A stretch of 64,000 nt of DNA from Liolophura sinensis (taxonomy: Eukaryota > Mollusca > Polyplacophora > Chitonida > Chitonidae). Positions 46,271 to 56,030 of this stretch are shown piece by piece. The notes below the pieces were generated by a model that ran no database searches, was not told the DNA's origin, and saw only the letters and a list, made by a program, of their open reading frames with translations. The translations under genes were made by a program, and so were the position numbers. The stretch is from positions 38,596,510 through 38,660,509 of the forward strand of contig NC_088295.1 of the NCBI RefSeq assembly GCF_032854445.1. Direction: 5' to 3'. How positions within the stretch are numbered: position 1 is the first letter of the stretch; the number at the start of each line of letters is the position of its first letter.

Positions 46271-46505
46271 ACATTCTTTAAATTTCCAAAACAGCTTAGC
46301 GACATTAAAACATGTGCAGCTTTTACCGCAATAACGTACATTCTTCAGCTCTCCAACACAGCTTAGCGACAGTAAAACATGTGCAGCTTTTACCGCAAAA
46401 ACGTACATTCTTCAGATCTCCAGAACAGCTTAGCGACAGTAAAACATGTGCAGCTTTTACCGCAATAACGTACATTCTTCAGAACTTTAGAACAGTAAAA
46501 CAGTT
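46271..46505. repeat. Tandem repeat, ~67 bp x 3.4
   Basis: Unit: ACATTCTTCAGCTCTCCAAC, ACAGCTTAGCGACAGTAAAA, CATGTGCAGCTTTTACCGCA, ATAACGT. Later units match each other closely and the first is more diverged. The 65- and 87-codon frames are shadows. Confidence 0.92.
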
Positions 46506-47034
46506 TTAACAGTTCATTTTCAAAAAGAACTGCACTGGTGTTGATATATCCAGAAATGTGTAAATGAGCAGTTTGGATGTGAGGAATTACAGTATGTTTA
46601 CAATGAGGCTGACATATGCAGTGTCGGATTTTTAATAGGAGACAAAAATTCACTCATACAAACTCCCTACCACCCCCACAACCCCCACCCCTCCCCACTA
46701 CTATCCATACAGTGATATCTCCGAGCTTGAATTGAGTAGTTTCACTTTTGATACTGTTCAATTACAGGTAACAGGCTGACTTTCATATGTAAATTTAGCG
46801 AGATGCCGTGTATGATAATTTTTCTGTATTTTTCTGTCAAGCCTGAATCGGCCCTGGGTCCACCATGCACGTCATTCTCATGTGTAGTTAAACTTTCGCG
46901 TTAGTACTGACTGCGGTTACACTATATTTACTCAGTATATTCCTCGGTTTCAGTTGAAACGAACATGACTAGAGCTGTATGACGAAACACTCGCGTGATT
47001 CTATACTATACCATACTATCTCTGTAGTAGTATG
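46506..47034. other. Intergenic, C-rich tract
   Basis: Nothing coding. 46664-46697 is a C-rich tract (CCACCCCCACAACCCCCACC) able to form a G-quadruplex on the minus strand. Confidence 0.5.
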
Positions 47035-47430
47035 TACACGGAAGGGTACAGTTTATCTCACAAGTAATATGTACACAATTGTGCAATCTGTCTCACAATT
47101 ACGTACATAAGGTACAGTCTATTTCACAAGAAATATTTACACCGCAGTGTACAGCCTGTCTCACAAGAAATATGTACACCGCAGTGTACAGCCTGTCTCA
47201 CAAGTAATATGTACATCAGTGTACAGTCTATCTCTGCAGTAATACGTACACCAGCGTACAGTCTATGTTACAAGTAATACGTACACTGCAGGGTACAGTC
47301 TATTACTAATATGTACACCAGTGTAAGTATAGTTTATCTCACATCAGTGTACAGTCTGTCTCACAAGTAATATGTACACCAGTGTAAGTCTAGTGTATCT
47401 CACGACATCAGTGTACAATCTGTTCTAACA
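47035..47430. repeat. Tandem repeat of ~32-bp GTACAGTCTATCTCACAAGT units
   Basis: About twelve irregular units of GTACAGTCTATCTCACAAGT and AATATGTACACCAGT. The same repeat occurs at 52505-52760 upstream of the paralogous death-domain exon; it marks the left edge of the duplicated segment. Confidence 0.9.
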
Positions 47431-47568
47431 AGTAACACCAGACAACTCACATCTCACAATCACAAGGCGTGTGCGCGCCTGGTGAGAACAAATGTGTGTG
47501 TCCCAAACCGATTGGTTGAATCTAGTCTTTTCCGCTGCAATCAAGAACAGTGAGTGAATAATGTTAGA

Positions 47569-47929
47569 GTGAGTGAGTGCTTGGGGTTTAACGTCGTACT
47601 CAACAATTTTTCAGTCATATGACGACGAAGGAATCATTAGGGTGCATGTACGTGTAATGTGCCTCCTTGTTGCAGGACGGATTTCCACCGCTCTTTTATT
47701 TAGTGCTGCTTCACTGAGACGACTTACTGAAGGCAAGCAAGCCGCCCCGCCCGAGCCATTACACTGATACGGGTCAACCAGTCGTTGCACTATCCCCTTC
47801 ATGCTGAACGCCAAGCGAGGAAGTTACAACTTCCTCTTTAAAGTCTTAGGTGTGACTCGATCAAGGATTGATCCTGGATCTACCGGTCCCGAAGCGGACG
47901 CTCTACCAACTGTGCTATCCGGGCCGGTT
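47569..47929 (-). mobile_element. SINE family 2, full length, with 12-bp target duplication and a known empty site
   Basis: The reverse strand starts with the tRNA-like head AACCGGCCCGGATAGCACAG, TTGGTAGAGCG (A box) and GGATCAATCCTTGATC (B-box region) and ends in the CACTCACTC tail. AATAATGTTAGA is duplicated at 47557-47568 and 47930-47941. Unit B has the same word once, at 52826-52837, with no SINE. Confidence 0.97.
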
Positions 47930-48114
47930 AATAATGTTAGAAGTTGTATCAGGAATAACTGTACAGTTACACCAAGCTATGTCTGTATTTTTCTATGCCT
48001 AAACCTAACGACCGTTATTTTGTTAAATGAAACATATTTGACTATGTCCGACTTTTTCGGTGCTTTCACAAGAACATTCTCAGTATCGCTCTTCTTTATT
48101 TATATTTTATAGCA

Positions 48115-48417
48115 ATGGACACTGGATTTAACAACAAATGGACCAAAATATTTAAGGTTGTTCAAAACAGTGACGCCTGCAGATATTGGAAAACATTGGG
48201 TAGGTCCTTACGGCTGAGTTATTCAGATATAAATGCCATCGAGCATGACAATCCTCTACAACTGAAGGAGCAGTGCTTTGAAATGTTAAACCAATGGACA
48301 CAAGTCTTTGGCGCAGCAGCTTCACCAGAAGTATTAATTGACGCTCTGAGAAGTGAGAATTTCAATAAAACAGCAGGTAAGGACGTGCAAAAAGTCATAC
48401 GAACATATATGGTGTAA
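48115..48417 (+). CDS. Death-domain protein, FADD-like, death-domain-only copy (100 aa)
   Basis: The frame MDTGFNNKWTKIF... carries a clear death domain of the FADD/ankyrin/Pelle fold: DACRYWKTLGRSLRLSYSDI, AIEHDNPLQLKEQCFEMLNQ, WTQVFGAA, VLIDALRS. It copies exon 2 of the FADD-like gene at 53008-53312 and is preceded by the same acceptor (TTTATAG|CA), so it was probably an internal 3' exon. No DED exon is found on the plus strand upstream. Between the two copies I count about six synonymous changes and one amino-acid change (Y/N), which suggests it has been kept under selection. It may be spliced to an upstream exon I did not recognise, start at its own Met as a domain-only adaptor, or be a young pseudogene. 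Confidence 0.75.
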   Translation: MDTGFNNKWTKIFKVVQNSDACRYWKTLGRSLRLSYSDINAIEHDNPLQLKEQCFEMLNQWTQVFGAAASPEVLIDALRSENFNKTAGKDVQKVIRTYMV

Positions 48418-49432
48418 GATTGCTATTTCTCTTCAGTTCAATTAACATGGTCTTAATACTGAATCTGTATACGAGAAATACTTTCTCAGAATTGTCCTCA
48501 TCATATATGCCTATATAAAGTATAGGTATTTAAATGTGATGTGATTTTAAACATGTTCCTGTTTGATATTATTCCTACATATTTGTATAGTTATAATTGA
48601 ACGTGTGGTATCCAAACAAGCAAACAAGTTTTTCTCCTGCACCGACGGATAAGCCAAAACGTTCAATATCGCCAAATTTTTTAAGTTTCTACATATATTT
48701 ACATATTGGACTATTGTTAGAATTTCGAAAGAATGCAGACTGCGTTTTCAGCACTACGAAAGAAACGCAAGATTTCTGATAGCTGTGTGTAAACCCCTTA
48801 TGCCATTTTGTATTTACAGAAGATGTTATGGATTGCCTGGAATGATTTGTTGTAGGCAGCTGATTCGGTTTGCAGGTTTTGAAAAAAATGCCCAAGGAAT
48901 TTCGCCCTCATTCACACAGTCTCATCAAACACTTATGCGACACCACCGAAATGCTAATGGTTTACTTTTAACTATATACTAAGACGAAATGGCCGTAACA
49001 TGACACCTAGTCATTTTGGCAACTGGAAAAGCTTTAAACGGTTCGCAGTTTTATAGAGAAAAACTGTCTGCAGTTATAATACAATGTCTGTATTATATAC
49101 AGAAGATAGTTTAATAATTTATGCGAACAGTAAAACATCTGTACAGTTCCTCGAACTGCATGTCATGAAAAAAAGACATTCCGTATGATCTACAGTTAAA
49201 TCCACAATACATTTATGTAGAAAATGCGGTGTTTAGTGTTGTAAGTTATTTATTTATTTTATTATTATTTTATAGCCACGTGTTATTTAATTCTTTAATT
49301 TTGAAGACTATTATAGCAAAAAACTTGAAGTCTAGCTAGGATAAAGTATATATACCCCTTCCACATGCAAGAAACCAGACAAAAACACCTTAGGAACCTT
49401 CCCGCCAAATGTAACTCTGGCTTAAGCTTTTG

Positions 49433-49797
49433 AAAATTGAAATTATAGCATTAAAAGATAATTGATAAAAAAAAAACAGAATTCATATCCCAGAAAGGCG
49501 TGTGTGTTTATTTAAGGGGAAATATGGCCATTTCATTCAGCACAAAGTATATGCCCAACAAAGAAAATTATGATCGAATTTAACGTCTCGACAATATCTT
49601 AAATGTGCATAACTTATATGCTCTACAAAATGGCATAACCCCCATTTGTTCACTTTTGTCACTACCCTCAAAAGGCATGTTAACAAACCTCTGCATTAAT
49701 CATGCTGTATAATTTTGCTCCACTTGCTGGTCTAAATTGCCTCGATAGTCATCATATAAGGTGTCATTCAACAACCCATATGAGCCAGACGTGTAAC
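49433..49797. other. Intergenic, nothing recognised
   Basis: Sequence right of duplication unit A; no gene or repeat supported. Confidence 0.5.
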
Positions 49798-49940
49798 AAA
49801 CCAGTCGTTGCACTATCCCCTCAATGCTGAACGCCAAGCGAGGAAGTTACAACTTCCTCTTTTTAAGTTCTTATGTGTGTGACTCGACCCAAGATTGACC
49901 CCGGATCTATCGCTTCCGAAGCAGACGCTCTACCAACGCG
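49798..49940 (-). mobile_element. SINE family 2, 5' half only
   Basis: Plus-strand reading AACCAGTCGTTGCACTATCC, GCGAGGAAGTTACAACTTCC and AAGCAGACGCTCTACCAACG: head and first part of the body, with the 3' half missing. Loss of the 3' part indicates later deletion, not ordinary 5' truncation. Confidence 0.88.
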
Positions 49941-50310
49941 CGGTGGGGTGCGCGGTTTTATCCAATCTCTACGAAGATACTTGCATCTCTCAAGGAATAT
50001 TTACATCTGACTTCTATAGATACTAAGAAAAGAAAACTTGGATAGTTTCAAAAGCATGGATAATGTACCAGGTACATCGATCCTAACATTCCTAGTTTAG
50101 TGGGTGCCATAAGAACAATATTAATCACCAAAGCATATAATTTGTCCTCAACAGAAACAAGGTATTGCTGATGTATAATAAGGCTCTTCAGGCTCTGATC
50201 CATGTTGAAGTAGATATAAAAGTTGGCTAAATGTTAAACTGTTTGCTAAAACGCCCTGATCTGTAGGTTATTTACGTTACTAGGAACTGGGTTTGCTTAG
50301 ACATGCAGTA

Positions 50311-50350
50311 ACCAATGAAAAGCCGGCTGACCCATTTACATTATCTGCAA
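50311..50350. promoter_or_regulatory. Copy of a CCAAT-containing promoter block
   Basis: ACCAATGAAAAGCCGGCTGA and the following CATTTACATTATCTGC resemble 51752-51790 (ACCAATGAAAAGCCGACTGA, GACTACGTTATCCAC), which lies in the divergent promoter between two DED genes. No gene follows here. It may be a leftover of another family member or a shared regulatory module. Confidence 0.4.
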
Positions 50351-51259
50351 GTGCACGTACAGGGTCATACAGTAGCAGGACACGAATCGAAAACGAAAAC
50401 AGACTACCAGTAAAATACCTCGAGATTTCTATGAACCAGGCGATGAGATCATAACGATTTGGTCTAAAAATATGCATAGAATAAACAGCAACAAGAAAAA
50501 CAACGAAACATGAATTAGTTAGACGTCAGGTGATAATGTGGGTGGAAACAATATGGGGATTATTGGATGTCTCTTCACAGACAATAATAACGTGAAGAGG
50601 ACATGTAGACAAAAAAATTGAATGACACGAAGACATTTACTTAATATGTAAAAACTGAAGCATGCCGGACAGTCTGATATATCAAACTTGGTGTTGGGCC
50701 AGGGTGGTTCTTCCGTCTGGTGGAATTGTCACTGTTCCCTCTCCCTCCCTCTCTCTCCTCTCCTCTCCTCTCCACAATTCACGTATAGTAATCTTGCAGA
50801 GAAGAGCCATCTGAAACACAGATAGCTACTTCGTACTTTTTGGTTTGCTAATAATCATCTATCAATTAATGCACAATGGACGGCGACTTTTTTAATCCAA
50901 TATCTAAGAAGTATTATTTTTATATCCAAATAATAATAGTTATATTAATATAATCCTTTTTTTCTCTCTTCAAGGCATACACTGTTGTTTTCGTTAACTC
51001 CTTATGAAAACTCTCGTGGTTGTGAGAACTTATGCTTATTTCCTCTGTTATTATTACTCATTTTAAGCACAGATTTCAAACCAGCTGTAAGGGTTTCAAA
51101 TCAGATGTAAACGTTTAAATCCAATTTCATGGAGTGTAATATGAGTTTCTCATTTCTTCGACTTGATACTCATGTCTCGTCTGAGAGTGCATGGACTTTC
51201 TGACACACTGAGTTCACAGCTGAATAAGTGTATAATTAGATTATTTAGAATATTCTTAC
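50351..51259. other. Intergenic / downstream of the minus-strand DED exon
   Basis: Contains a CT-rich run at about 50740-50772. I looked for a death-domain exon on the minus strand that could complete the DED gene and found none. Confidence 0.5.
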
Positions 51260-51620
51260 CGTTTTCATCCGGGGGATCGGGAGCCTGTTCTACTGGATTA
51301 GGTACCGCTCTCGACTCTATTTGTAACTGCTGCTCAATATCGGCCACACGTTTTCTAATAGTTTTGAGGAGCTCATTAAGGCTTTGAGCTTGTTCCAAAA
51401 CCCAGATAAGTTTTGTATAATTGTCAAGCCCAAATCCTCCACGCCTCTGCCAAACTTCCAGCAAGTCTTCAGCGGATTCACAATTATCTGCTTTATCCCG
51501 TGGTTCCAATGGAAGAATCCTTTTAAAGTCTTTAAATTCCTGAGATGTTATTGGTAAATATCGTCCCATAGTCATGATCAGTTGTTTATGCATTATTTCG
51601 CTAGAGGAATTGGAGGCCAT
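51260..51620 (-). CDS. Death-effector-domain protein 1 (first exon; 3' end not found)
   Basis: Minus strand, start at 51620. The 120-codon exon encodes a DED: MHKQLIMTMGRYLPITSQEF, FKRILPLEPRDKADNCESAE, DLLEVWQRRGGFGLDNY, then a coiled, charged stretch (RKRVADIEQQLQIESR) and a proline-rich end (NPVEQAPDPPDENG). It ends in a phase-1 donor (AAACG|GTAAGA), the same phase and place as the DED exon of the neighbouring FADD-like gene. No downstream death-domain exon is visible on this strand, so the partner exon is either unrecognised, far away or lost; reading on through the donor would add about 36 residues (stop at 51150). Role by family: recruitment of DED-bearing caspases or adaptors in extrinsic apoptosis. 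Confidence 0.8.
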
Positions 51621-51939
51621 GAATGTGTACGCCGCACGTATTCGACTTCCTAGTCCGAATATAGTATATTAAAGACGAAATCTTGAGGAAGGCAGTAGGT
51701 ACATTTTTATTTCAGAATGACTCAGACGCCTGTTCCATACTGAAGTATTTGACCAATGAAAAGCCGACTGACTGACTACGTTATCCACTTCTGATTTCTT
51801 GGAAGTCCTTCATGATTACTGTCAAAGCGAGTCCAGTTCGCATGCGCGTTACACTTGACAGGCCTACCTATATAAGATTGCAGGAAGTCCCAACAAGCAG
51901 CTTTACAACTGGACTATTTACCGGTATATCTAAACCAAC
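51621..51939. promoter_or_regulatory. Divergent promoter between two DED genes
   Basis: The two start codons lie 319 bp apart, head to head. On the plus side TATATAAG at 51869-51876 is 64 bp before the ATG. Other sites read by eye: an AP-1 consensus TGACTCA (51718-51724), CCAAT at 51753, and an NRF1-like palindrome CGCATGCGCG (51839-51848). The compact layout suggests co-regulation of both genes. Confidence 0.6.
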
Positions 51940-53312
51940 ATGGATCAGGGCCAGAATACTAACAGCCTTATTATGCATAAGCAACTCATTTTGTCTATTG
52001 GGAACAAATTACCAGTATCGTCACAGGAGTTTAAAACTTTTAAAAGGATGATTACCCTAGACCGACGGGATAAAGATGGTAACAGTTCGTCCGCCGAGGA
52101 CTTGTTGGAAGTGTGGCAGACACAGGGACATATGTCGGTCGGCGACTACGACGAGCTTATAGTGCTTCTCAAAAGCGCTAATCTACACGAAATTGTCAAA
52201 ATTGTGAAACCACAGGCTTCAGCTATTCAACAACAACAGAAGATTGAAAATCAGGCTCTTAAGGTTAGCATGAGCCAACCTTCCACAAGTTCATATCAAT
52301 CCATCGGTAAGATCGCAGTTTGTGATGCTTTGAAAACGAAATGTATAGTTTAATATCGTAACCGATGCAGGTCACGAGAACACGAGAATCCATTACAGCA
52401 ATCACCAGGGCATTCTCCCTGTACAGAGGGCCGTAACCGTTGGTCTACTTAACCTGTGCTGAAAGCCTGCAAATCTGGCACATGATGACTTAAATATAGC
52501 TGTTGTGTAATATGAACACTAGTGTACAGTCTATATCACAAGTAGTACGTACACCAGCGTAAAGTCTATTTCACAAGTCATTTGTACACCCGTGTACAGT
52601 CTATTTTACAAGTAATACGTACACTACAGGGTACAGTCTATTACTAATATGTACACCAGTGTAAATATAGTTTATCTCACATCAGTGTACAATCTGTCTC
52701 ACAAGTAATATGTACACCAGTGTAAGTCTAGTCTATCTCACGACATCAGTGTACAAATCCATGTGTGTATTTCAAACCGATTTGTTGAATCTAGTCTTTT
52801 CCGCTGCCAGCAAGAACAGTGTGTGAATAATGTTAGACGTTGTATCAGGAATAACTGTACAGTTGCACCAAGCTATGTCTGTATTTTTCTATGCCTAAAC
52901 CTAACGACCGTTATTTTGTTAAATGAAACATATTTGACTATGTCCAACTTTTTCAGTGCTTCACAAGAACATTCTCAGTAACGCTCTTCTTTATTTATAT
53001 TTTATAGCAATGGACACTGGATTTAACAACAAATGGACCAAAATATTTAAGGTTGTTCAAAACAGTGACGCCTGCAGATATTGGAAAACATTGGGTAGGT
53101 CCTTACGGCTGAGTAATTCAGATATAAATGCAATCGAGCATGACAATCCTCTACAACTGAAGGAGCAGTGCTTTGAAATGTTAAACCAATGGACACAAGT
53201 CTTTGGCGCAGCGGCTTCACCAGAAGTATTAATTGACGCCTTGAGAAGCGAGAATTTCAATAAAACAGCAGGTAAGGACGTGCAAAAAGTCATACGAACA
53301 TATATGGTATAG
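51940..53312 (+). CDS. FADD-like adaptor: DED + death domain (two exons, 223 aa)
   Basis: Exons 51940-52306 and 53008-53312; the donor (ATCG|GTAAGA) and acceptor (TTATAG|CAATGG) join in phase 1 to give alanine before MDTGFNN. Residues ~8-90 form a DED (MHKQLILSIGNKLPVSSQEF, RRDKDGNSSSAEDLLEVWQT). A glutamine/serine-rich linker follows. Residues ~124-223 form the death domain (WKTLGRSLRLSNSDINAIEH, LKEQCFEMLNQWTQVFGAA, VLIDALRSENFNK). Order and length match vertebrate FADD (~208 aa), the adaptor linking death receptors to caspase-8. Intron 1 (701 bp) holds the GTACAGTCTATCTCACAAGT tandem repeat. It is the only gene in the cluster with both domains in one orientation. Confidence 0.88.
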
Positions 53313-54356
53313 ATTGCTATTTCTCTTCAGTTCAATTAACATGGTCTTAATACTGAATCTGTATATGAGAAATACTTTCTCAGAATTGTCCTCATCATAT
53401 ATGCCTATATAAAGTACAGGTATTTAAATGTGATGTGATTTTAAACATGTTCCTGTTTGATATTATTCCTACATATTTGTATAGTTATAATTGAACGTGT
53501 GGTATCCAAACAAGCAAACAAGTTTTTCTCCTGCACTTACGGATAAGCCAAAACATTCAATTTCGTCTAACTTTTTAAGTTTCTTAGGAATATTCACATA
53601 TTGGACTGTTGTTAGAATTTCGAAAGAATACAGACTGCGTTTTCAGCACTACGAAAGAAACGCAAGATTTCTGATAGCTGTGTGTAATCCCCTTATGTCA
53701 TTTTGTATTTACAGAAGATGTGATGGATTGCCTGGAATGATTTGCTTTAGGCAGCTGATTCGGTTTGCAGGTTTTGAAAAACACCGCTCAAGGAATTTCG
53801 GCCTCATTCACACAGTCTCATCAAACATGTATGTGACACCACCGAAATTCTATTGGTTTACTTTTAACTATATACTGAGACCAAATGGCCGTAACATGAC
53901 ACCTAGTCATTTTGGCAACTGGAAAAGCTGTAAACGCTTCGCAGTTTTATAGAGAAAAACTGTCTGCGTACTACAAGAAATCTGTAAGCTATATACAGAA
54001 GATAGTCTAATAATGTATTCGAACAATAAAACATCTGTACAGTTCCTCGAACTGCATGTCATGAAAAAAAGACATTCCGTATGATCTACAGTTAAATCCA
54101 CAATACATTTATGTAGAAAATGCGGTATTTAGTGTTGTAAGTTATTTATTTATTTTATTTACTTTAGCCAGCCACGTGTTATTTAATTCTTTAATTTTGA
54201 AGACTATTATAGCAAAAAACTTGAAGTCTAGCTAGGTAATGCACAGTCTGCGGATAAACTATATATACCCCTTCCACATGCAAGAAACCAGACAAAAACA
54301 CCTTACTGACTGGGGATAGGAACCTTCCCGCCAAAAGTAACTTTGGCTTAAGCTTT
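52505..54356 (+). repeat. Segmental duplication, unit B
   Basis: Partner of 47035-49432. It holds the tandem repeat (52505-52760), the death-domain exon and about 1 kb of 3' sequence, and lacks the SINE. The 153-codon frame at 53491-53952 is not conserved: indels between A and B there are not multiples of three, so it is 3' UTR or noncoding. Confidence 0.92.
54025..54030 (+). terminator. Possible polyadenylation signal of the FADD-like gene
   Basis: AATAAA about 710 bases after the stop. The matching place in unit A reads AGTAAA, so this signal is not shared by the death-domain-only copy. Confidence 0.45.
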
Positions 54357-54898
54357 GTGGTATTTTTTTCTCTGGTTGCGGTGACGATTTGCGAGCACAG
54401 TAATACTCATGTATTACACGAGACCAATATCCAATCCAGCTTGGACCCGAGTCGACATTACCCGGGAAAGGGTGCCTCTTTAATTTTCTCACTTACAAAG
54501 ATGAAAGAAAGAAATTTAGGTTACAAAAGAACCTCTTTTCTTAAACGAAAATAATGAAACCTCTCAAACGACATAGTAGAAATCGACTTACACAATACCA
54601 TAATGAAAACTCTCTGATAAGTTATACTGCAAAATGAAAGCTTATTGCCTGTAGATGATTAACCAACATCCGCCACCCCACCACTCGGAAACACTATCAA
54701 GTAGGCCCCGAATTTATCTGACTAGATATCGCACACTGAAATCCTTCCCCCAGAAATATCACATCCTTGTGTAAGCACTCTGAGTGGAGAGTAACAGAGA
54801 ATCGTAGCGCATACCAGCGAGTCCCATCCAGTGTAAAGAGTCATGTAACAATAAAAAGTCATGTCAGTAATGTCATAATCTGGATACGAATATGTCTA
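54357..54898. other. Intergenic, nothing recognised
   Basis: Right of duplication unit B; short frames only. Confidence 0.5.
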
Positions 54899-55136
54899 CA
54901 GAGGTCCATTCCACGAAGCCATTTCTCAGTTAAGTCGGAATTTAATAGCTCGATATATTGCTTACTTTCTGGTGCTGGAATTTGAAATTGTTTGAGGATA
55001 ATAATTTTTTTAAAAATTGTCTTTGAATAATATTGATGATGTGATCAAAATTTTCATTTCTGTAGTAAAATAATCTCTGTAATCATATTTCAGGTTTTCC
55101 ATGAAGCCAAACCTGGCTTTGTGGAATATGCCTCTG
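54899..55136. mobile_element. MITE-like element with 22-bp terminal inverted repeats
   Basis: Left end CAGAGGTCCATTCCACGAAG + CC (54899-54920); right end, reversed, CAGAGGCATATTCCACAAAG + CC (55136-55115): 18 of 22 positions match. The 194-bp AT-rich interior has no transposase. A target duplication was not resolved. Confidence 0.65.
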
Positions 55137-55400
55137 GGCCCTACTTTGTGACCAGCAGATGACAGACATTTCAGTCAGCCTCATCTAGTCCAAAGCACAA
55201 TCAGGCAATTCCAGATGGTACACTTATAAAGGGATGGGTTGAAAACTTCAGGCGCAGATTTAATGAGTAAATAGGTACACTTATACATCCCTATTGGATT
55301 GATTAAATAACGGCTCACGGGTTAAAATTTCACAATCTGGATTTAAATCTGCGTACACCCTTCTCAACAAGCGGATAACTTGTAATATCATCTTGGGAGA

Positions 55401-55459
55401 CGCCGTACTAGCGCCGCACAGTAACTCAGGAGCCTCTCGCCAGTGCGATCGTGGTGAAA
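55401..55459 (+). mobile_element. SINE family 1 head fragment
   Basis: GTACTAGCGCCGCACAGTAA, CTCAGGAGCCTCTCGCCAGT and GCGATCGTGGTGAA match the region between A and B boxes; flanked by unrelated DNA. The 94-codon minus frame across it is a shadow. Confidence 0.65.
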
Positions 55460-55984
55460 AAATAATTTCTTTCATAATTTTTTCCGTCATGATACAGCTG
55501 ACGGTCAAATGATCATTTTGTCTTCTCGGATACCTTTGGTCTAATGTGGATCTCAGAATGTACATAAACGTTAAAATCTCCTTTGGGACCGGTATCGGCT
55601 ATTTGGACGATATGGCAACAATACTTTGAGGAAAAAATGAAAAGTTCAACTCTAAAACACATTTTAAAATTAAAATTTATTTGAACTATAATGTGATTTG
55701 CTCAACGTTATAAGTTTTTATTTGCTAGAAACAATACATTCCAAATGCACTGGCAAAGGAACTCCAAATGGAGCCATATGAGAAGTTGAACTTCAGTATC
55801 AACGTACGACTATTAGTAAACAAAGCAACTTTTCATAGTTTTATTTTCAAAATAAACCATCATAAATTTGAATAATTACATTGTTAAAATTTTCCTTTAA
55901 ACGTTTACTGCAAAGTCTGCAGCTGAGCTGCACCCTATTCAGTGAAGTTTCACTTCACATAAAAGTATAAGTTTACTGTTGTTA

Positions 55985-56030
55985 TATATTTATTTATTTA
56001 TTTATTTGATCGTTGTTTACGCCCTAAGTT
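55985..56030 (-). mobile_element. SINE family 1 tail remnant
   Basis: TATTTATTTATTTATTTGAT followed by CGTTGTTTACGCCC is the reversed tail; nothing of the body remains. Confidence 0.6.

Larger units (their letters stand above)
47035..49432 (+). repeat. Segmental duplication, unit A
   Basis: Colinear and closely similar to unit B at 52505-54356, from the tandem repeat through the death-domain exon to CCCGCCAAATGTAACTCTGG. Unit A contains an extra SINE-2 (47569-47929) and several small indels relative to B. Both copies have the same orientation about 5 kb apart. Confidence 0.92.

Noticed and set aside
50351-51259. Death-domain exon completing the minus-strand DED gene
   Set aside because: No reverse-strand sequence resembling the WKTLGR or EHDNP blocks was seen downstream of the DED donor.
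53491-53952. 153-codon open frame after the FADD-like gene
   Set aside because: The paralogous stretch in unit A (48597 onward) differs by single-base indels that change the frame, so the reading frame is not conserved; it is most likely 3' UTR.
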